The position numbers were made by a program, and so were the translations under genes. Under the pieces are notes generated by a model. The model saw only the letters and a list, made by a program, of their open reading frames with translations. It was not told the DNA's origin and searched no databases. 64,000 nucleotides of DNA from the NCBI GenBank assembly GCA_913775315.1, contig CAJYIX010000022.1, forward strand, positions 62,001-126,000, written 5' to 3'. Numbering within the stretch: position 1 is the first letter of the stretch; each line of letters begins with the position of its first letter. Origin of the DNA: an uncultured Sphingomonas sp. (GTDB lineage Bacteria; Pseudomonadota; Alphaproteobacteria; Sphingomonadales; Sphingomonadaceae). Shown piece by piece: positions 43,442 to 53,027 of this stretch.

Positions 43442-45031
43442 TCAGGGGATCAGGATCGTGTCCTGCGGCGGCTCGACCGTCTTCGGATAGTCGAGCGTGT
43501 AGTGCAGCCCGCGGCTCTCCTTGCGGTGCAGCGCCGACTTCACGATCAGCTCGGCCGACTGGAGGAGGTTGCGCAGCTCGATCAGGTCGGGGGTGACGCG
43601 GAAATGGCCGTAATAGTCCGCGACCTCCTCCTGCATCATCTTGATCCGGTGCGCCGCGCGCTCCAGCCGCTTGGTGGTGCGCACGATGCCGACGTAGTTC
43701 CACATGAAGCGCCGGATCTCGGTCCAGTTCTGCTTGATGACGACTTCCTCGTCGCTGTCGGTGACGCGGCTCTCGTCCCATGGCCGGATCGAGGGCGGAT
43801 GCGGCAGGTCGTCCCATTGCGCCGCGATATGCGCCGCCGCCGCCTCGCCATAGACGAAGCATTCGAGCAGTGAGTTGGAGGCGAGGCGATTGGCGCCGTG
43901 CAGCCCCGACTGGCTGACCTCGCCCGCCGCGTATAGCCCGGGTAGGTCGGTGCGCCCGTCGCGGTCCACGACGACGCCGCCGCAGGTGTAATGCTGTGCC
44001 GGCACGACCGGGATCGGCCCGGTGGTCATGTCGATGCCGAGCCCGAGCAATTTGGCATGGATCGTCGGGAAGTGCGCCTTCACGAAATCGGCCCCGCGAT
44101 GGCTGATGTCGAGATGGACGTAATCGAGGCCGAAGCGCTTGATCTCCGCATCGATCGCGCGCGCCACCACGTCGCGCGGGGCAAGCTCCATCCGGTCGGC
44201 GTCGTAATAGGGCATGAACCGCTTGCCCGTCTGCGGATTGACGAGCCGGCCCCCTTCGCCGCGCACCGCCTCGGTAATCAGGAAGTTCTTGACCTCCAGA
44301 TTGTAGAGGCAGGTCGGGTGGAACTGCATGAACTCCATGTTGGAGACGCGCGCACCCGCGCGCCACGCCATTGCGATGCCGTCGCCCGTCGCCCCGCGCG
44401 GCGCGGTGGAGAACAGGTAGGTGCGCCCCGCGCCCCCCGTCGCCAGGATTGTCGCGCGCGCGGTGTAGAGCTCGACCTTCCCGGTCGCGCGGTTGAAGGC
44501 ATAGACGCCCCAGACATTGCCCGCGCCCGAATAGCGCAGTTCGTGTCGGCTGGTCGCTAAGTCCACCGCCACCATGTCGGGGACGAGGGTGATGTTGGGA
44601 TGCGCCTCCGCTGCGCGGATCAGCGCCACCTGCACCGCCCAGCCGGTCGCGTCGTCGACATGGACGATCCGGCGATGGCTGTGCCCGCCCTCGCGCGTCA
44701 GGTGCCAGCCGTTGCCGCCATTCTCGGCGGCGTTGAAGGGGACGCCGAGTTCCGCCAGCCGCTCGATCGCGGCGGGGGCGCGCTCGACCACGAACTCGAC
44801 CACGTCGCGGTCGTTCAGGCCCGCGCCCGCCACCATCGTGTCCTCGACATGGTTCTCGAACGTGTCGCCGGGTTCGAGCACCGCGGCGATCCCGCCCTGC
44901 GCCCAGGCGGTCGACCCCTCGTCCAGCCGCCCCTTGGCCAGCACCGTGACGCGGAAGCGATCGGCGAGGTTGAGCGCCGCGGTCAGCCCGGCGGCGCCCG
45001 ACCCGATGATGAGGACGTCGGTCTCAGCCAT
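43442..45031 (-). CDS. nadB: L-aspartate oxidase
   Basis: An FAD enzyme that oxidises L-aspartate to iminoaspartate, the first step of de novo NAD synthesis. The 529-residue protein opens DVLIIGSGAAGLTAALNLADRFRV and has the STAWAQGGIAAVLEPGDTFENHVEDT block that contains the flavin and substrate loop, LATGGAGRTYLFSTAPRGATGDGIAMAWRAGA, and HYTCGGVVVDRDGRT with the catalytic His/Arg region. It overlaps the ABC ATPase gene by eight bases. nadA and nadC are not in this window. Confidence 0.94.
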   Translation of the reverse strand: MAETDVLIIGSGAAGLTAALNLADRFRVTVLAKGRLDEGSTAWAQGGIAAVLEPGDTFENHVEDTMVAGAGLNDRDVVEFVVERAPAAIERLAELGVPFNAAENGGNGWHLTREGGHSHRRIVHVDDATGWAVQVALIRAAEAHPNITLVPDMVAVDLATSRHELRYSGAGNVWGVYAFNRATGKVELYTARATILATGGAGRTYLFSTAPRGATGDGIAMAWRAGARVSNMEFMQFHPTCLYNLEVKNFLITEAVRGEGGRLVNPQTGKRFMPYYDADRMELAPRDVVARAIDAEIKRFGLDYVHLDISHRGADFVKAHFPTIHAKLLGLGIDMTTGPIPVVPAQHYTCGGVVVDRDGRTDLPGLYAAGEVSQSGLHGANRLASNSLLECFVYGEAAAAHIAAQWDDLPHPPSIRPWDESRVTDSDEEVVIKQNWTEIRRFMWNYVGIVRTTKRLERAAHRIKMMQEEVADYYGHFRVTPDLIELRNLLQSAELIVKSALHRKESRGLHYTLDYPKTVEPPQDTILIP

Positions 45032-45950
45032 TCGCCGCCGCCCGTGTGAGGTTCAGGAACACGTCCTCCAGATCGGCCTCGCGCGTCGTCACGTCGACGA
45101 TCGCGAAACCGCCCTCGCTCACCGCGGCCAGCACCTCGCCCGCATTGGTCCGATCCTTGCGATAGGTGATGGCCAGCGTGCGCGGGTCGATCGCCTCGAC
45201 CTTTTCGAAGCAGCGTGCCTGCGGCGGCGCGGTCACGTCGCGGTCGAGCGTCACCACCACCTGCTTCTCCTGCGCCATGCCGAGCAGCGTGCGGGTGGGT
45301 TCGTTGGCGACGACGCGGCCATGGTTGATGATCGCGATGCGATCGCACAGCTCCTCTGCCTCCTGCAGATAGTGCGTCGTCAGCACCACCGTCACGCCGC
45401 GCGCGTTGAGGCTGCGGACATAGTCCCAGAGCTGGCGGCGTAGCTCGATGTCGACCCCCGCGGTCGGCTCGTCGAGGACGATGACGGGCGGCGAATGGAC
45501 CATCGCCTTGGCGACCATCAGCCGCCGCTTCATGCCGCCGGATAGCGTGCGCGAATAGGCGTTCGCCTTGTCCTCCAGCCCCATCGCCCGCAGCAAATCG
45601 AGGCTCCGGCGCTTCGCCTTTGGCACGCCGTAGAAACCGGCCTGATTCTCCAGGGTCTCCAGCGGCGTGAAGAAGGGGTCGAAGGTGATCTCCTGATTGA
45701 CGATGCCGATCGACGCCTTGGCATTGCGCGGATGCTCGTCGATGTCGAAGCCCCAGATCGACGCGCTGCCACTGGTCTTGTTGACGAGGCCGGCGAGGAT
45801 ATTGATGAGCGTCGACTTGCCCGCGCCATTGGGGCCGAGCAGCCCGAACACCTGCCCCCGCGGCACATCGAACGTCACTCCGTCTAGCGCGCGCTTGCCG
45901 CCCGCATAGGTCTTGCACAGGTCGCGGATCGCTATGGCGGCTTCGGTCAT
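45024..45950 (-). CDS. ABC transporter ATP-binding protein without adjacent permease
   Basis: A 308-residue ATPase of the ABC-2 (CcmA/DrrA/NodI-like) type. It has Walker A GPNGAGKST, the Q-loop region QEITFDPFFTP, signature LSGGMKRRL, Walker B VIVLDEPTAGVD, and an H-loop TTHYLQEAEEL. The C-terminal ~80 residues are the extension typical of drug or polysaccharide exporters. No membrane partner is encoded on either side: ppc is upstream and nadB overlaps downstream, so the permease must be elsewhere. The substrate is unknown. Confidence 0.92.
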   Translation of the reverse strand: MTEAAIAIRDLCKTYAGGKRALDGVTFDVPRGQVFGLLGPNGAGKSTLINILAGLVNKTSGSASIWGFDIDEHPRNAKASIGIVNQEITFDPFFTPLETLENQAGFYGVPKAKRRSLDLLRAMGLEDKANAYSRTLSGGMKRRLMVAKAMVHSPPVIVLDEPTAGVDIELRRQLWDYVRSLNARGVTVVLTTHYLQEAEELCDRIAIINHGRVVANEPTRTLLGMAQEKQVVVTLDRDVTAPPQARCFEKVEAIDPRTLAITYRKDRTNAGEVLAAVSEGGFAIVDVTTREADLEDVFLNLTRAAANG

Positions 45951-46008
45951 GGCGGTGGAGGTAGTGCGGATGACGCGGCGGGGGAAGCGGCTTGTCCCCC
46001 GCCCTTCG

Positions 46009-48684
46009 TCACCCGCTGTTTCTCAGCGCCGTCGCGATCGCGTTGATCGACAGGAGGATGCCCTCGCCGATCCGCGGATCGCTCTCGCCCGCGCGGTGGC
46101 GCTTGAGGAGCTCGATCTGAAGGAGGTTGAGCGGCTCGATATAGGGAAGCCGCAGCCGGATCGACGCCTCCAGCGCCGGGCTTTTCTCGAGCAGCCGTGT
46201 CTGGCGGGTGATCGTCAGCAGCCCGTCATGCGTCGCCTGCCAGCCATCCTTGATGCGGCCGAAGATCGCCTCGCGCTGCCCGGTATCCTCGACCAGTTGC
46301 GCGTAGCGCGCGGCGATGCCCATGTCGGACTTGGCCAGCACCATCTCCATGTTGGCGAGCATCGCTGAGAAGAACGGCCAGCTCGCCGCCATCTCGCGCA
46401 GCAGGCCCTTGTCCTCGAAGCCCTCGATCGCCGCGCCGACCCCGTACCAGCCGGGCAGCATGACGCGCGCCTGTGCCCAACTGAACACCCAGGGGATGGC
46501 GCGCAGATCCTCGATCGCGTCGGATTTCTTGCGGCTGGCGGGGCGGCTGCCGATCTTGAGGCCCGAGATTTCGGCGATCGGCGTCATCTGGCGGAAGAAT
46601 TGGCGGAAGCCATCGGTACCGTAGACGAGGTCGCGATACGCCTTGAAGGCGGTCGCCGACAATTCGTCCATCGCCGCGCCGAACCGCGCCGCATCATCCG
46701 CCGACAGCCGCTCGGGCTCCAGGCTGGCGAGCAGGGTGGCCGAGGTCACCGCCTCGAGGTTCGCCATCGCGCTTGCGCGCGTGCCGTATTTGGCGGCGAT
46801 CACCTCGCCCTGTTCGGTGATGCGGATGCGGCCCTGGACGGTGCCGGGGGGCTGCGCCTGGATCGCGGAGAAGGACGAGCCGCCGCCGCGTCCCACCGAT
46901 CCGCCGCGCCCGTGGAACAGCTGCATGCCGACGCCCGCCGCCTCGAACACCGGGGCCAGCGCCGCCGACCCGCGGGACAATTGCCAGGTGGACGTGAGGT
47001 AGCCGCCGTCCTTGTTCGAATCGGAATAGCCGATCATCACTTCCTGATGCCCGCGCGCGGTCGCGGTCGCGGCGATTTCGGGCAGCGACAGATAGTCGCG
47101 CATGATGTCGGCACCCGCTTCCAGATCGGCGACGGTCTCGAACAGCGGCACGACCATCAGGTGCGAGGTCGGCGTCTCCCCCGGCACCCAGAGCCCGGCT
47201 TCCTTGAGCATCAGGTGGACTTCGAGCAGGTCGCTGACCGATTGCGCCATCGAGATGACGTGCTGGGTGATGCACTGGCGGCCATAGCGCGCGTGCGCGG
47301 CGGCGGCGGCGTGGAGGATCGCGAGCTCGCCCGCGGTCTCCTCCGAATAATCGGCATAGGGGCTGGTCAGCGGCCGCGGGCTCGCCAATTCGCGGCGGAG
47401 CAGCGCGACGCGCGCGTCCTCGTCCAGCGACAGGTAATCGCCCTCGACCCCCGCCGCTTTCAGCAGCTCGGCGACGACGCGCTCGTGCACCGCCGAGTTC
47501 TGGCGCAGGTCGAGCGTGGCGAGGTGGAAGCCGAAGATTTCGACCGCACGGATCAGCCGGCCGAGCGCGCCGCCCGTCGCCAGCGTCCCCTCACCCGCCG
47601 CAGACAGGCTGCGCGCCACGGCGACGAGGTCGTCGCGAAGCTCGCCGGGACCGGCATAGCGCTCGCCGCTCAGCGGACCGGGCCGCGGCGCAGGCTTGCC
47701 GACCAGCGTGCGGTGCGTCGCGGCAAGGCGCGCGTAGATGCCCGACAAGGCGCGGCGATAGGGCTCGTCCGCGCGGCTGGCGGCATCGTCGCCGCTCGCC
47801 TCGGCCAACCGGCCCACATCGCCGTTCACATGCGTGATCTCGGTCGAGATCGACAGTTCGGCGCCGAGCGCGTGGACGGCATCCATGTAATGGACGAGCG
47901 CCGCCTCCGCCGCCTTGCCGAGCGCCAGGGTGAGCGACTCGGCGGTGACATAGGGATTGCCGTCGCGATCGCCGCCGATCCAGCTCCCGCAGCGCAGGAA
48001 CGCGGGCAGCCGCTCGCCGATCGCCCGGTCCCAGCGTGCGTAGAGCGCGGGCAGCGCGGGGAGGAACACGTCGCGAAGGTAGGAAAGCGCGGTCTCCACC
48101 TCGTCGGCGACGTACAGCCGCTCGCGGCGAAGCACGCGCGTCTGCCACAGGAGCGCGATCTGGCGCACCAGCGCCTCGTCGATCCGGTCGCCGTCGGCCG
48201 TTTCCTCCAGCCCGCGATCCTTCAATGCGAGCAGGTCGGCGATCCGGTTGCGATGGTCGATCATCGACTTGCGCCGCACCTCGGTCGGGTGCGCGGTCAG
48301 GACCGGGACGATCAGCGCGTGGTCGAGCAGGCCGACGACCGCCTGTCGGTCGATGCCGTGTTCGGACAGCCGGGCGAGCGCGTTTGCGACATCGGCCCCC
48401 TCCTCCCGTGCGACGCCCTGCCGGTCCTCGGCCAGGTTGGCGAGCATTGAGAACAGCATGAACCCGCGGACGAAATCGAGCGTCTCGTCGAGCGTCAGCC
48501 GATCGAGACCCGGGTCGATCGCGTCCGCTCCCGCGACCCCGCGGTGGCGATCGACCGAGGTCGAGCGGATATACTCGATCCGCTGGAACAGCGCCTCGCC
48601 GCCATAGGCGCGGATGACGTCGCCCAGCATGCGGCCGAGCAGGCGGATGTCGGGATTGTTCGCGATCGGGGGAAGCGTGGCCAT
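46009..48684 (-). CDS. ppc: Phosphoenolpyruvate carboxylase
   Basis: Carboxylates phosphoenolpyruvate to oxaloacetate to refill the TCA cycle. The 891-residue protein has the catalytic histidine in VLTAHPTEVRRKS (His132), FHGRGGSVGRGGG, and GYSDSNKDGGYLTS. The C-terminus ends SINAIATALRNSG instead of the common RNTG, a conservative change at a residue linked to feedback inhibition. ATG 48684 is preferred over a GTG five codons upstream. Confidence 0.95.
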   Translation of the reverse strand: MATLPPIANNPDIRLLGRMLGDVIRAYGGEALFQRIEYIRSTSVDRHRGVAGADAIDPGLDRLTLDETLDFVRGFMLFSMLANLAEDRQGVAREEGADVANALARLSEHGIDRQAVVGLLDHALIVPVLTAHPTEVRRKSMIDHRNRIADLLALKDRGLEETADGDRIDEALVRQIALLWQTRVLRRERLYVADEVETALSYLRDVFLPALPALYARWDRAIGERLPAFLRCGSWIGGDRDGNPYVTAESLTLALGKAAEAALVHYMDAVHALGAELSISTEITHVNGDVGRLAEASGDDAASRADEPYRRALSGIYARLAATHRTLVGKPAPRPGPLSGERYAGPGELRDDLVAVARSLSAAGEGTLATGGALGRLIRAVEIFGFHLATLDLRQNSAVHERVVAELLKAAGVEGDYLSLDEDARVALLRRELASPRPLTSPYADYSEETAGELAILHAAAAAHARYGRQCITQHVISMAQSVSDLLEVHLMLKEAGLWVPGETPTSHLMVVPLFETVADLEAGADIMRDYLSLPEIAATATARGHQEVMIGYSDSNKDGGYLTSTWQLSRGSAALAPVFEAAGVGMQLFHGRGGSVGRGGGSSFSAIQAQPPGTVQGRIRITEQGEVIAAKYGTRASAMANLEAVTSATLLASLEPERLSADDAARFGAAMDELSATAFKAYRDLVYGTDGFRQFFRQMTPIAEISGLKIGSRPASRKKSDAIEDLRAIPWVFSWAQARVMLPGWYGVGAAIEGFEDKGLLREMAASWPFFSAMLANMEMVLAKSDMGIAARYAQLVEDTGQREAIFGRIKDGWQATHDGLLTITRQTRLLEKSPALEASIRLRLPYIEPLNLLQIELLKRHRAGESDPRIGEGILLSINAIATALRNSG

Positions 48685-48758
48685 GACCGCTTGCTGCACC
48701 GCAGCGGTGGCCGGGTCAACGCATCAATACGAATGCGCGGACCCCGATTGGCGCAATC

Positions 48759-49169
48759 TTAGTTGCGCGAAACCAGGTTCATGATGACGCGGGCGGTCCC
48801 GCGGCCGACTATACCGAGCTCGGTGGCGGCCGCCTTCGACAGGTCGATGACGCGCTTGCCCGAAAAGGGGCCACGGTCGTTGATGCGAACGATGACGCTG
48901 TTGCCGGTAATCGCGTCGGTGACGCGGACGAGGCTGCCGAAGGGGAGCGTGCGGTGCGCGGCGGTCAGCGTGGTGGGATCGCACTTCTCGCCGCTTGCGG
49001 TACGCGCGCCGGCGATCTCGCGGCCGAAGAAACTGGCAAGGCCTTCGCCTACCTTTTCGATCACCGAAGGGGCTTCGGTCGCGGCCGGCGTCTCCTCTGC
49101 CCAGGCGGGCGTGGCGACGAACAGGGCGATTCCGGAACCGAGCGCGGCGATCGAGAGTTTCAACGACAC
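48759..49169 (-). CDS. rlpA: Septal ring lytic transglycosylase RlpA-like protein
   Basis: A 136-residue exported protein with a double-psi beta-barrel domain of the RlpA family, which cleaves denuded glycan at the septum. The start is GTG 49169, giving a signal peptide ending at PAWA before EETP. The barrel core is [57 protein letters not shown], with the catalytic Asp in NDRGPF. No lipobox and no C-terminal SPOR domain are seen, so septal targeting is not assured. dinB is divergent. Confidence 0.9.
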   Translation of the reverse strand: MSLKLSIAALGSGIALFVATPAWAEETPAATEAPSVIEKVGEGLASFFGREIAGARTASGEKCDPTTLTAAHRTLPFGSLVRVTDAITGNSVIVRINDRGPFSGKRVIDLSKAAATELGIVGRGTARVIMNLVSRN

Positions 49170-49307
49170 ATGCGGTCCCCCACGGCACCCGCGACTCTGG
49201 GCGGGCGTCGATTGACTAGCATGACGCTTCGATGACTGCCTGAACGGCGAACTCGTTTCGCCGCCGGAATCCAACCGGCGAGCCGAAAACTGTAAGGTGG
49301 CGTTAAG

Positions 49308-49322
49308 GTTCGGACGGCGTTT
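49308..49322 (+). promoter_or_regulatory. Near-consensus SOS box upstream of dinB
   Basis: GTTC-GGACGGC-GTTT differs from the alphaproteobacterial LexA site GTTC-N7-GTTC in the last base. It ends 43 bases before the dinB GTG. The rest of 49170-49365 shows no other clear site. Confidence 0.4.
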
Positions 49323-49365
49323 CGCCCCTCCCGCATCGCATGCCGACTGGCTAGAGCGGAACCAA

Positions 49366-50439
49366 GTGACTGCCGAGTCCCCGCCCGTCCGCAAGATCAT
49401 CCATGTCGACATGGACGCCTTCTACGCGTCCGTCGAACAGCGAGATGCGCCCGAGTTGCGCGGCAAGCCGCTGGCGGTCGGGCACGGCGAATCGCGCGGC
49501 GTGGTGGCGGCCGCAAGTTACGAAGCGCGGGCGTTCGGGGTGAAGTCGGCGCTGCCGTCGGTCACGGCGAAGCGGCGCTGCCCCGACCTCATCTTCGTGC
49601 CGCCGCGGTTCGACGTCTATCGCGCGGTCAGCCAGCAGATCCACGCCGTCTTCGCCGAATTTACCGACCTCATCCAGCCGCTCTCGCTCGACGAGGCGTA
49701 TCTGGACGTGACCGCGGACCGGCGCGGCCTCGGCACCGCCTGGGCGACGGCGAAGGCGATCCGCGCGCGCATCGCCGAGGAAACCGGACTCACCGCCTCG
49801 GCAGGCATTTCGTACAACAAGTTCCTCGCCAAGCTTGCGTCGGATCAGAAGAAGCCGAACGGCCAGTTCGCGGTGACGCCGGAGATGGGGCCGGCCTGGG
49901 TGGCGTCGCTGCCGGTCGAACGGTTCCACGGCGTCGGACCCGTGACCGCGGCGAAGATGCGCCGGCTGGGGATCGAGAGCGGCGCCGATCTCGCGGCGAA
50001 GTCGCTTGCGTTCCTCGCCGAGCATTTCGGCAGTTCGGCCGACTGGTATCACGGCATTGCCCGCGGCATCGACCACCGCCCGGTCGAGCCCAACCGCATC
50101 CGCAAGTCGTCGGGCTCCGAGACCACCTTCGCCCGCGACCTGATCGACCCGGCAGAGATCGAGGCCGCGGTGGCGGGGCAGGCGGAGGAGGTCTGGGACT
50201 GGTGCGTGTCGCGCGGCCGCTATGGCCGGACGGTGACGGTGAAGGCGAAATACGCCGACTTCCGCCAGGTGACTCGCAGCCGCAGCACCCCCGCGCCGGT
50301 GCGCGACCGCGAGCAGTTGCACGCCACCGCCCGCGCGCTGATCGCGACGCTCTATCCGCTGGAGAAGGGCCTGCGCCTCGTCGGCGTTACCGTGTCGGGA
50401 TTTCCAGCCGAGGAAGCGGCGCCGTCGCTGTTCGACTAA
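49366..50439 (+). CDS. dinB: DNA polymerase IV
   Basis: A Y-family lesion-bypass polymerase, 357 residues. The catalytic acids are in [13 protein letters not shown] and [10 protein letters not shown]. Other family blocks are [22 protein letters not shown] and the helix-hairpin-helix [23 protein letters not shown], with the little-finger domain after residue ~240. The final residues PSLFD resemble a beta-clamp binding peptide. The start is GTG 49366. A conventional ATG is absent, and further upstream codons are not family-like. Confidence 0.94.
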   Translation: MTAESPPVRKIIHVDMDAFYASVEQRDAPELRGKPLAVGHGESRGVVAAASYEARAFGVKSALPSVTAKRRCPDLIFVPPRFDVYRAVSQQIHAVFAEFTDLIQPLSLDEAYLDVTADRRGLGTAWATAKAIRARIAEETGLTASAGISYNKFLAKLASDQKKPNGQFAVTPEMGPAWVASLPVERFHGVGPVTAAKMRRLGIESGADLAAKSLAFLAEHFGSSADWYHGIARGIDHRPVEPNRIRKSSGSETTFARDLIDPAEIEAAVAGQAEEVWDWCVSRGRYGRTVTVKAKYADFRQVTRSRSTPAPVRDREQLHATARALIATLYPLEKGLRLVGVTVSGFPAEEAAPSLFD

Positions 50440-50478
50440 AGGCGCTTGTCGCCGCGCGGCCGATCTGCGAAATCAGAT

Positions 50479-50489
50479 TTGTCAGACAA
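50479..50489. promoter_or_regulatory. Candidate GntR/FadR-type operator, site 1
   Basis: TTGTCAGACAA is a perfect palindrome around its central A and fits the FadR-subfamily pattern TNGTNNNACNA. It lies 24 bases before the sugar dehydrogenase start. The GTCNGAC core recurs ahead of the next two genes. Confidence 0.45.
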
Positions 50490-50512
50490 GCCGAAACAGC
50501 GGCAGCGGGAGA

Positions 50513-51439
50513 GTGACGTTGAGCCATGCCATCGCGATCGTGGGCCTCGGGAAGATCGCGCGCGACCAGCATCTGCCGACGCTCGCCGCCAGCGACCGGC
50601 TCCACCTTGCCGGCATCGTCAGCGGCCATGCGCGGGACGAGGGCGTGCCGGTCGCCGCAACGATCACCGAGTTGAAGCGCCAAGTCCCCGACCTTGCCGC
50701 CGTGTCGCTCTGCACGCCGCCGATGGCGCGCACCGCGCTGATCGAGGAGGCGCTCGCTCTCGGTCTCGACGTGATGGTCGAGAAGCCGCCGGCCGCCAGC
50801 GTCAGCGTCGCCGAACGCTATGCCGGCATGGCGCGAGCGGCGGGGCGGGCGCTCTACCTCACCTGGCATTCGCGCGAGGCGAGCGGGGTGGAGCCGGCCG
50901 CACAGTGGCTGTCGGGCAAGACGCTCCGCCGCGTGTCGGTCGCGTGGAAGGAAGACGTGCGCGTCTGGCATCCGGGACAGGAATGGATCTGGGAGCCGGG
51001 GATCGGCGTGTTCGATCCGGGCGTCAACGCTCTGTCGATCCTGACGCGGTTGGTGCCCGGCACCGAACTGCGCACTGCCCAGCTCAAATACCCCGCCGAT
51101 CGCGAGGCGCCGATCATGGCCGACCTGACGATGGCGCGCGGGGAGACCAAGATCGAGGCGGCGTTCAGCTTCGACCAGCGCGGGCCGCAGACCTGGTCGA
51201 TGACGCTCGAAACCGACAAAGGCACCGCCGAACTGCGCGAGGGCGGCGGGCGGCTGTTCGTCGACGATGCCGAGGTCGCGGTGCCCGCGGGGACCGAATA
51301 TGGCCGGCTCTACGCCCGCTTCGCCGACATGATCGGCACCGGCGCGATCGACGCCGATCTCTCGCCCTTCCGCCTCGTCGCCGATGCCTTCATGCTCGGC
51401 CGGCACGAGCGGGTGGGGCCGTTCCGCTGGGACGATTGA
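50513..51439 (+). CDS. Gfo/Idh/MocA oxidoreductase, L-arabinose/D-galactose 1-dehydrogenase
   Basis: A 308-residue NAD(P)-dependent sugar dehydrogenase that should oxidise L-arabinose (or D-galactose) to the 1,4-lactone, the first step of the non-phosphorylating pathway. It closely resembles, as I remember it, the Azospirillum brasilense enzyme: GIGK-type GLGKIARDQHLP, Lys91 in VEKPP, TWHSREASGVEPA, WKEDVRVWHPGQEWIWEPG, and Asp168/Asn172 in FDPGVNALS. The start is GTG 50513, with TTG 50519 possible. The transporter and arabinofuranosidase downstream support an arabinose role. The lactonase and later enzymes are not in this window. Confidence 0.88.
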   Translation: MTLSHAIAIVGLGKIARDQHLPTLAASDRLHLAGIVSGHARDEGVPVAATITELKRQVPDLAAVSLCTPPMARTALIEEALALGLDVMVEKPPAASVSVAERYAGMARAAGRALYLTWHSREASGVEPAAQWLSGKTLRRVSVAWKEDVRVWHPGQEWIWEPGIGVFDPGVNALSILTRLVPGTELRTAQLKYPADREAPIMADLTMARGETKIEAAFSFDQRGPQTWSMTLETDKGTAELREGGGRLFVDDAEVAVPAGTEYGRLYARFADMIGTGAIDADLSPFRLVADAFMLGRHERVGPFRWDD

Positions 51440-51459
51440 CCGCTTTCTACTCAACCATA

Positions 51460-51470
51460 TAGTCCGACAG
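51460..51470. promoter_or_regulatory. Candidate operator, site 2
   Basis: TAGTCCGACAG carries the GTCNGAC core of site 1 and lies 22 bases ahead of the sugar transporter start, next to a TATA-like sequence. Confidence 0.35.
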
Positions 51471-51491
51471 GATAATCAGGAAGGATCGCCG

Positions 51492-52811
51492 ATGGCCCTG
51501 CCGCCGAGCCAGCCCGCACCGGGCGCCCACATGTCGCCGGCAGGGGGCAGGGGTGCGTCCTACGCCCCCGCGCTGACGCTGCTGGCCAGCCTCTTCTTCA
51601 TGTGGGGCTTCATCACCGTCATCAACAACACGCTGCTGCCGCATCTGAAGAGCGTGTTCGACCTCAACTACACGCAGACGACGCTGATCGAGAGCGTGTG
51701 GTTTATCGCCTATTTCGTCGCTTCGATCCCCTCGGCCAAGCTTATCGAGCGGATCGGCTATCAGAAGTCGCTGGTGACCGGCCTACTCGTCATGGCGGCG
51801 GGCGCGGGCGGCATGACGCTGGCGGCGAGCCTGCCGTCCTATGGCGTCACGCTCCTGATGCTGTTCGTCATCGCCAGCGGCATCACGCTGCTACAGGTCG
51901 CGGCCAACCCCTACGTCACCGTCATCGGCCCGCCGGAGACGGGATCGTCGCGCCTCAACCTCGTCCAGGCGTTCAATTCGCTCGGCACGACGCTGGCGCC
52001 GATCTTCGCGGGTTACCTCATCCTCGGCCGGTCGGTCGGCGGCACGACGCAGGGGCGCGTGCTGACCCCGGCGGAGCGGCTGGCCGATGCGCAGTCGGTG
52101 ATCCTGCCCTATGTCCTCGTCGCGATCGTGCTCGTCGTGCTCGCGGTCGTCATCGCCCGCTTCCCGCTGCCCGCGATCGGCCAGTCGACGCAGCGCGTGA
52201 CGCGCGAGGAGCGCAAGCGGCTGTCGCTCTGGAAGCACCGCAACCTCGTCTTCGGCGTGCCGGCGATCTTCATCTACCTGATCGCCGAAATCGGCGTCGC
52301 CAACCTCTTCATCAACTTCGTCTCTTCGCCCAACATCGCCAACGTGACGCAGGAACAGGCGTCGCATTATCTCGCGCTGCTCTGGGGCGGGATGATGGTC
52401 GGCCGCTTCGCCGGCTCACTCATCATGCAGAAGATCCCCGCCGAGACGGTGCTCGCCGGCTTCTCGATCGGCGCGTTCGTGGTGATGCTGGGGGCGACGT
52501 TCCTGACCGGGCCGGCGGCGATGTGGTCGCTGATCCTGGTCGGCCTGTTCCACTCGATCATGTTCCCGACGATCTTCTCGCTCGGCATCAAGGGCCTCGG
52601 CCCGCTGACCGAGGAGGGATCGGGCCTGCTCATCATGGCGATCGCCGGCGGCGCGCTGGTGGTGGTGCAGGGGTGGCTGGCCGATCGCTACGGCCTCCAG
52701 ACCTCGTTCCTGCTGACCGTGGTGTGCGAGCTCTACATCCTGTTCTACGCCGTCTGGGGCGCCAGAACGACCAACGCGCTGCCCGAGCCCGAGGTGGTGG
52801 CGGCGGAATAA
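51492..52811 (+). CDS. Sugar MFS transporter, FucP/GluP family
   Basis: A 439-residue, 12-span sugar:proton symporter of the FHS family (fucose, glucose/galactose). Family features are SLFFMWGFITVINNTLLPHLKSVF in the first span, SLPSYGVTLLMLFVIASGITLLQVAANPYVTVIGP, and SRLNLVQAFNSLGTTLAPIFAGYLIL. The ATG at 51492 follows a strong AGGAAGGA Shine-Dalgarno. It lies between the arabinose-type dehydrogenase and the GH51 enzyme, so its likely substrate is L-arabinose, but galactose or glucose cannot be excluded. Confidence 0.9.
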   Translation: MALPPSQPAPGAHMSPAGGRGASYAPALTLLASLFFMWGFITVINNTLLPHLKSVFDLNYTQTTLIESVWFIAYFVASIPSAKLIERIGYQKSLVTGLLVMAAGAGGMTLAASLPSYGVTLLMLFVIASGITLLQVAANPYVTVIGPPETGSSRLNLVQAFNSLGTTLAPIFAGYLILGRSVGGTTQGRVLTPAERLADAQSVILPYVLVAIVLVVLAVVIARFPLPAIGQSTQRVTREERKRLSLWKHRNLVFGVPAIFIYLIAEIGVANLFINFVSSPNIANVTQEQASHYLALLWGGMMVGRFAGSLIMQKIPAETVLAGFSIGAFVVMLGATFLTGPAAMWSLILVGLFHSIMFPTIFSLGIKGLGPLTEEGSGLLIMAIAGGALVVVQGWLADRYGLQTSFLLTVVCELYILFYAVWGARTTNALPEPEVVAAE

Positions 52812-52813
52812 AG

Positions 52814-52936
52814 TCCTCCCCCGCAACGGGGAGGGGGACCGCCGACGGCGGTGGAGGGGGCAATGCCACAGGCGCAGCGTTCGCGGCCCGCCCCTCCGTC
52901 AGCCTGCGGCTGCCACCTCCCCCTGACGGGGGAGGA
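52814..52936. repeat. Palindromic intergenic repeat element, copy 2 (inverted)
   Basis: Outer arms are TCCTCCCCCG (52814-52823) and CGGGGGAGGA (52927-52936). It has inner hairpins ACCGCC-GAC-GGCGGT (52838-52852) and CAGCC-TGC-GGCTG (52900-52912). Read on the opposite strand it follows the layout of copy 1. It sits in the 216-base gap between the transporter and GH51 genes. Confidence 0.75.
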
Positions 52937-52965
52937 TATGATTGCCAAACTCGCCCCTCCCGAAT

Positions 52966-52976
52966 ATGTCCGACTA
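52966..52976. promoter_or_regulatory. Candidate operator, site 3
   Basis: ATGTCCGACTA repeats the GTCCGAC core of site 2 and lies 52 bases ahead of the GH51 start, past the repeat element. Confidence 0.35.
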
Positions 52977-53027
52977 ATTGAGAGGGCGGCGGGATTATCG
53001 CTGCCCCGGTCGGAACGGGAGGATTGC

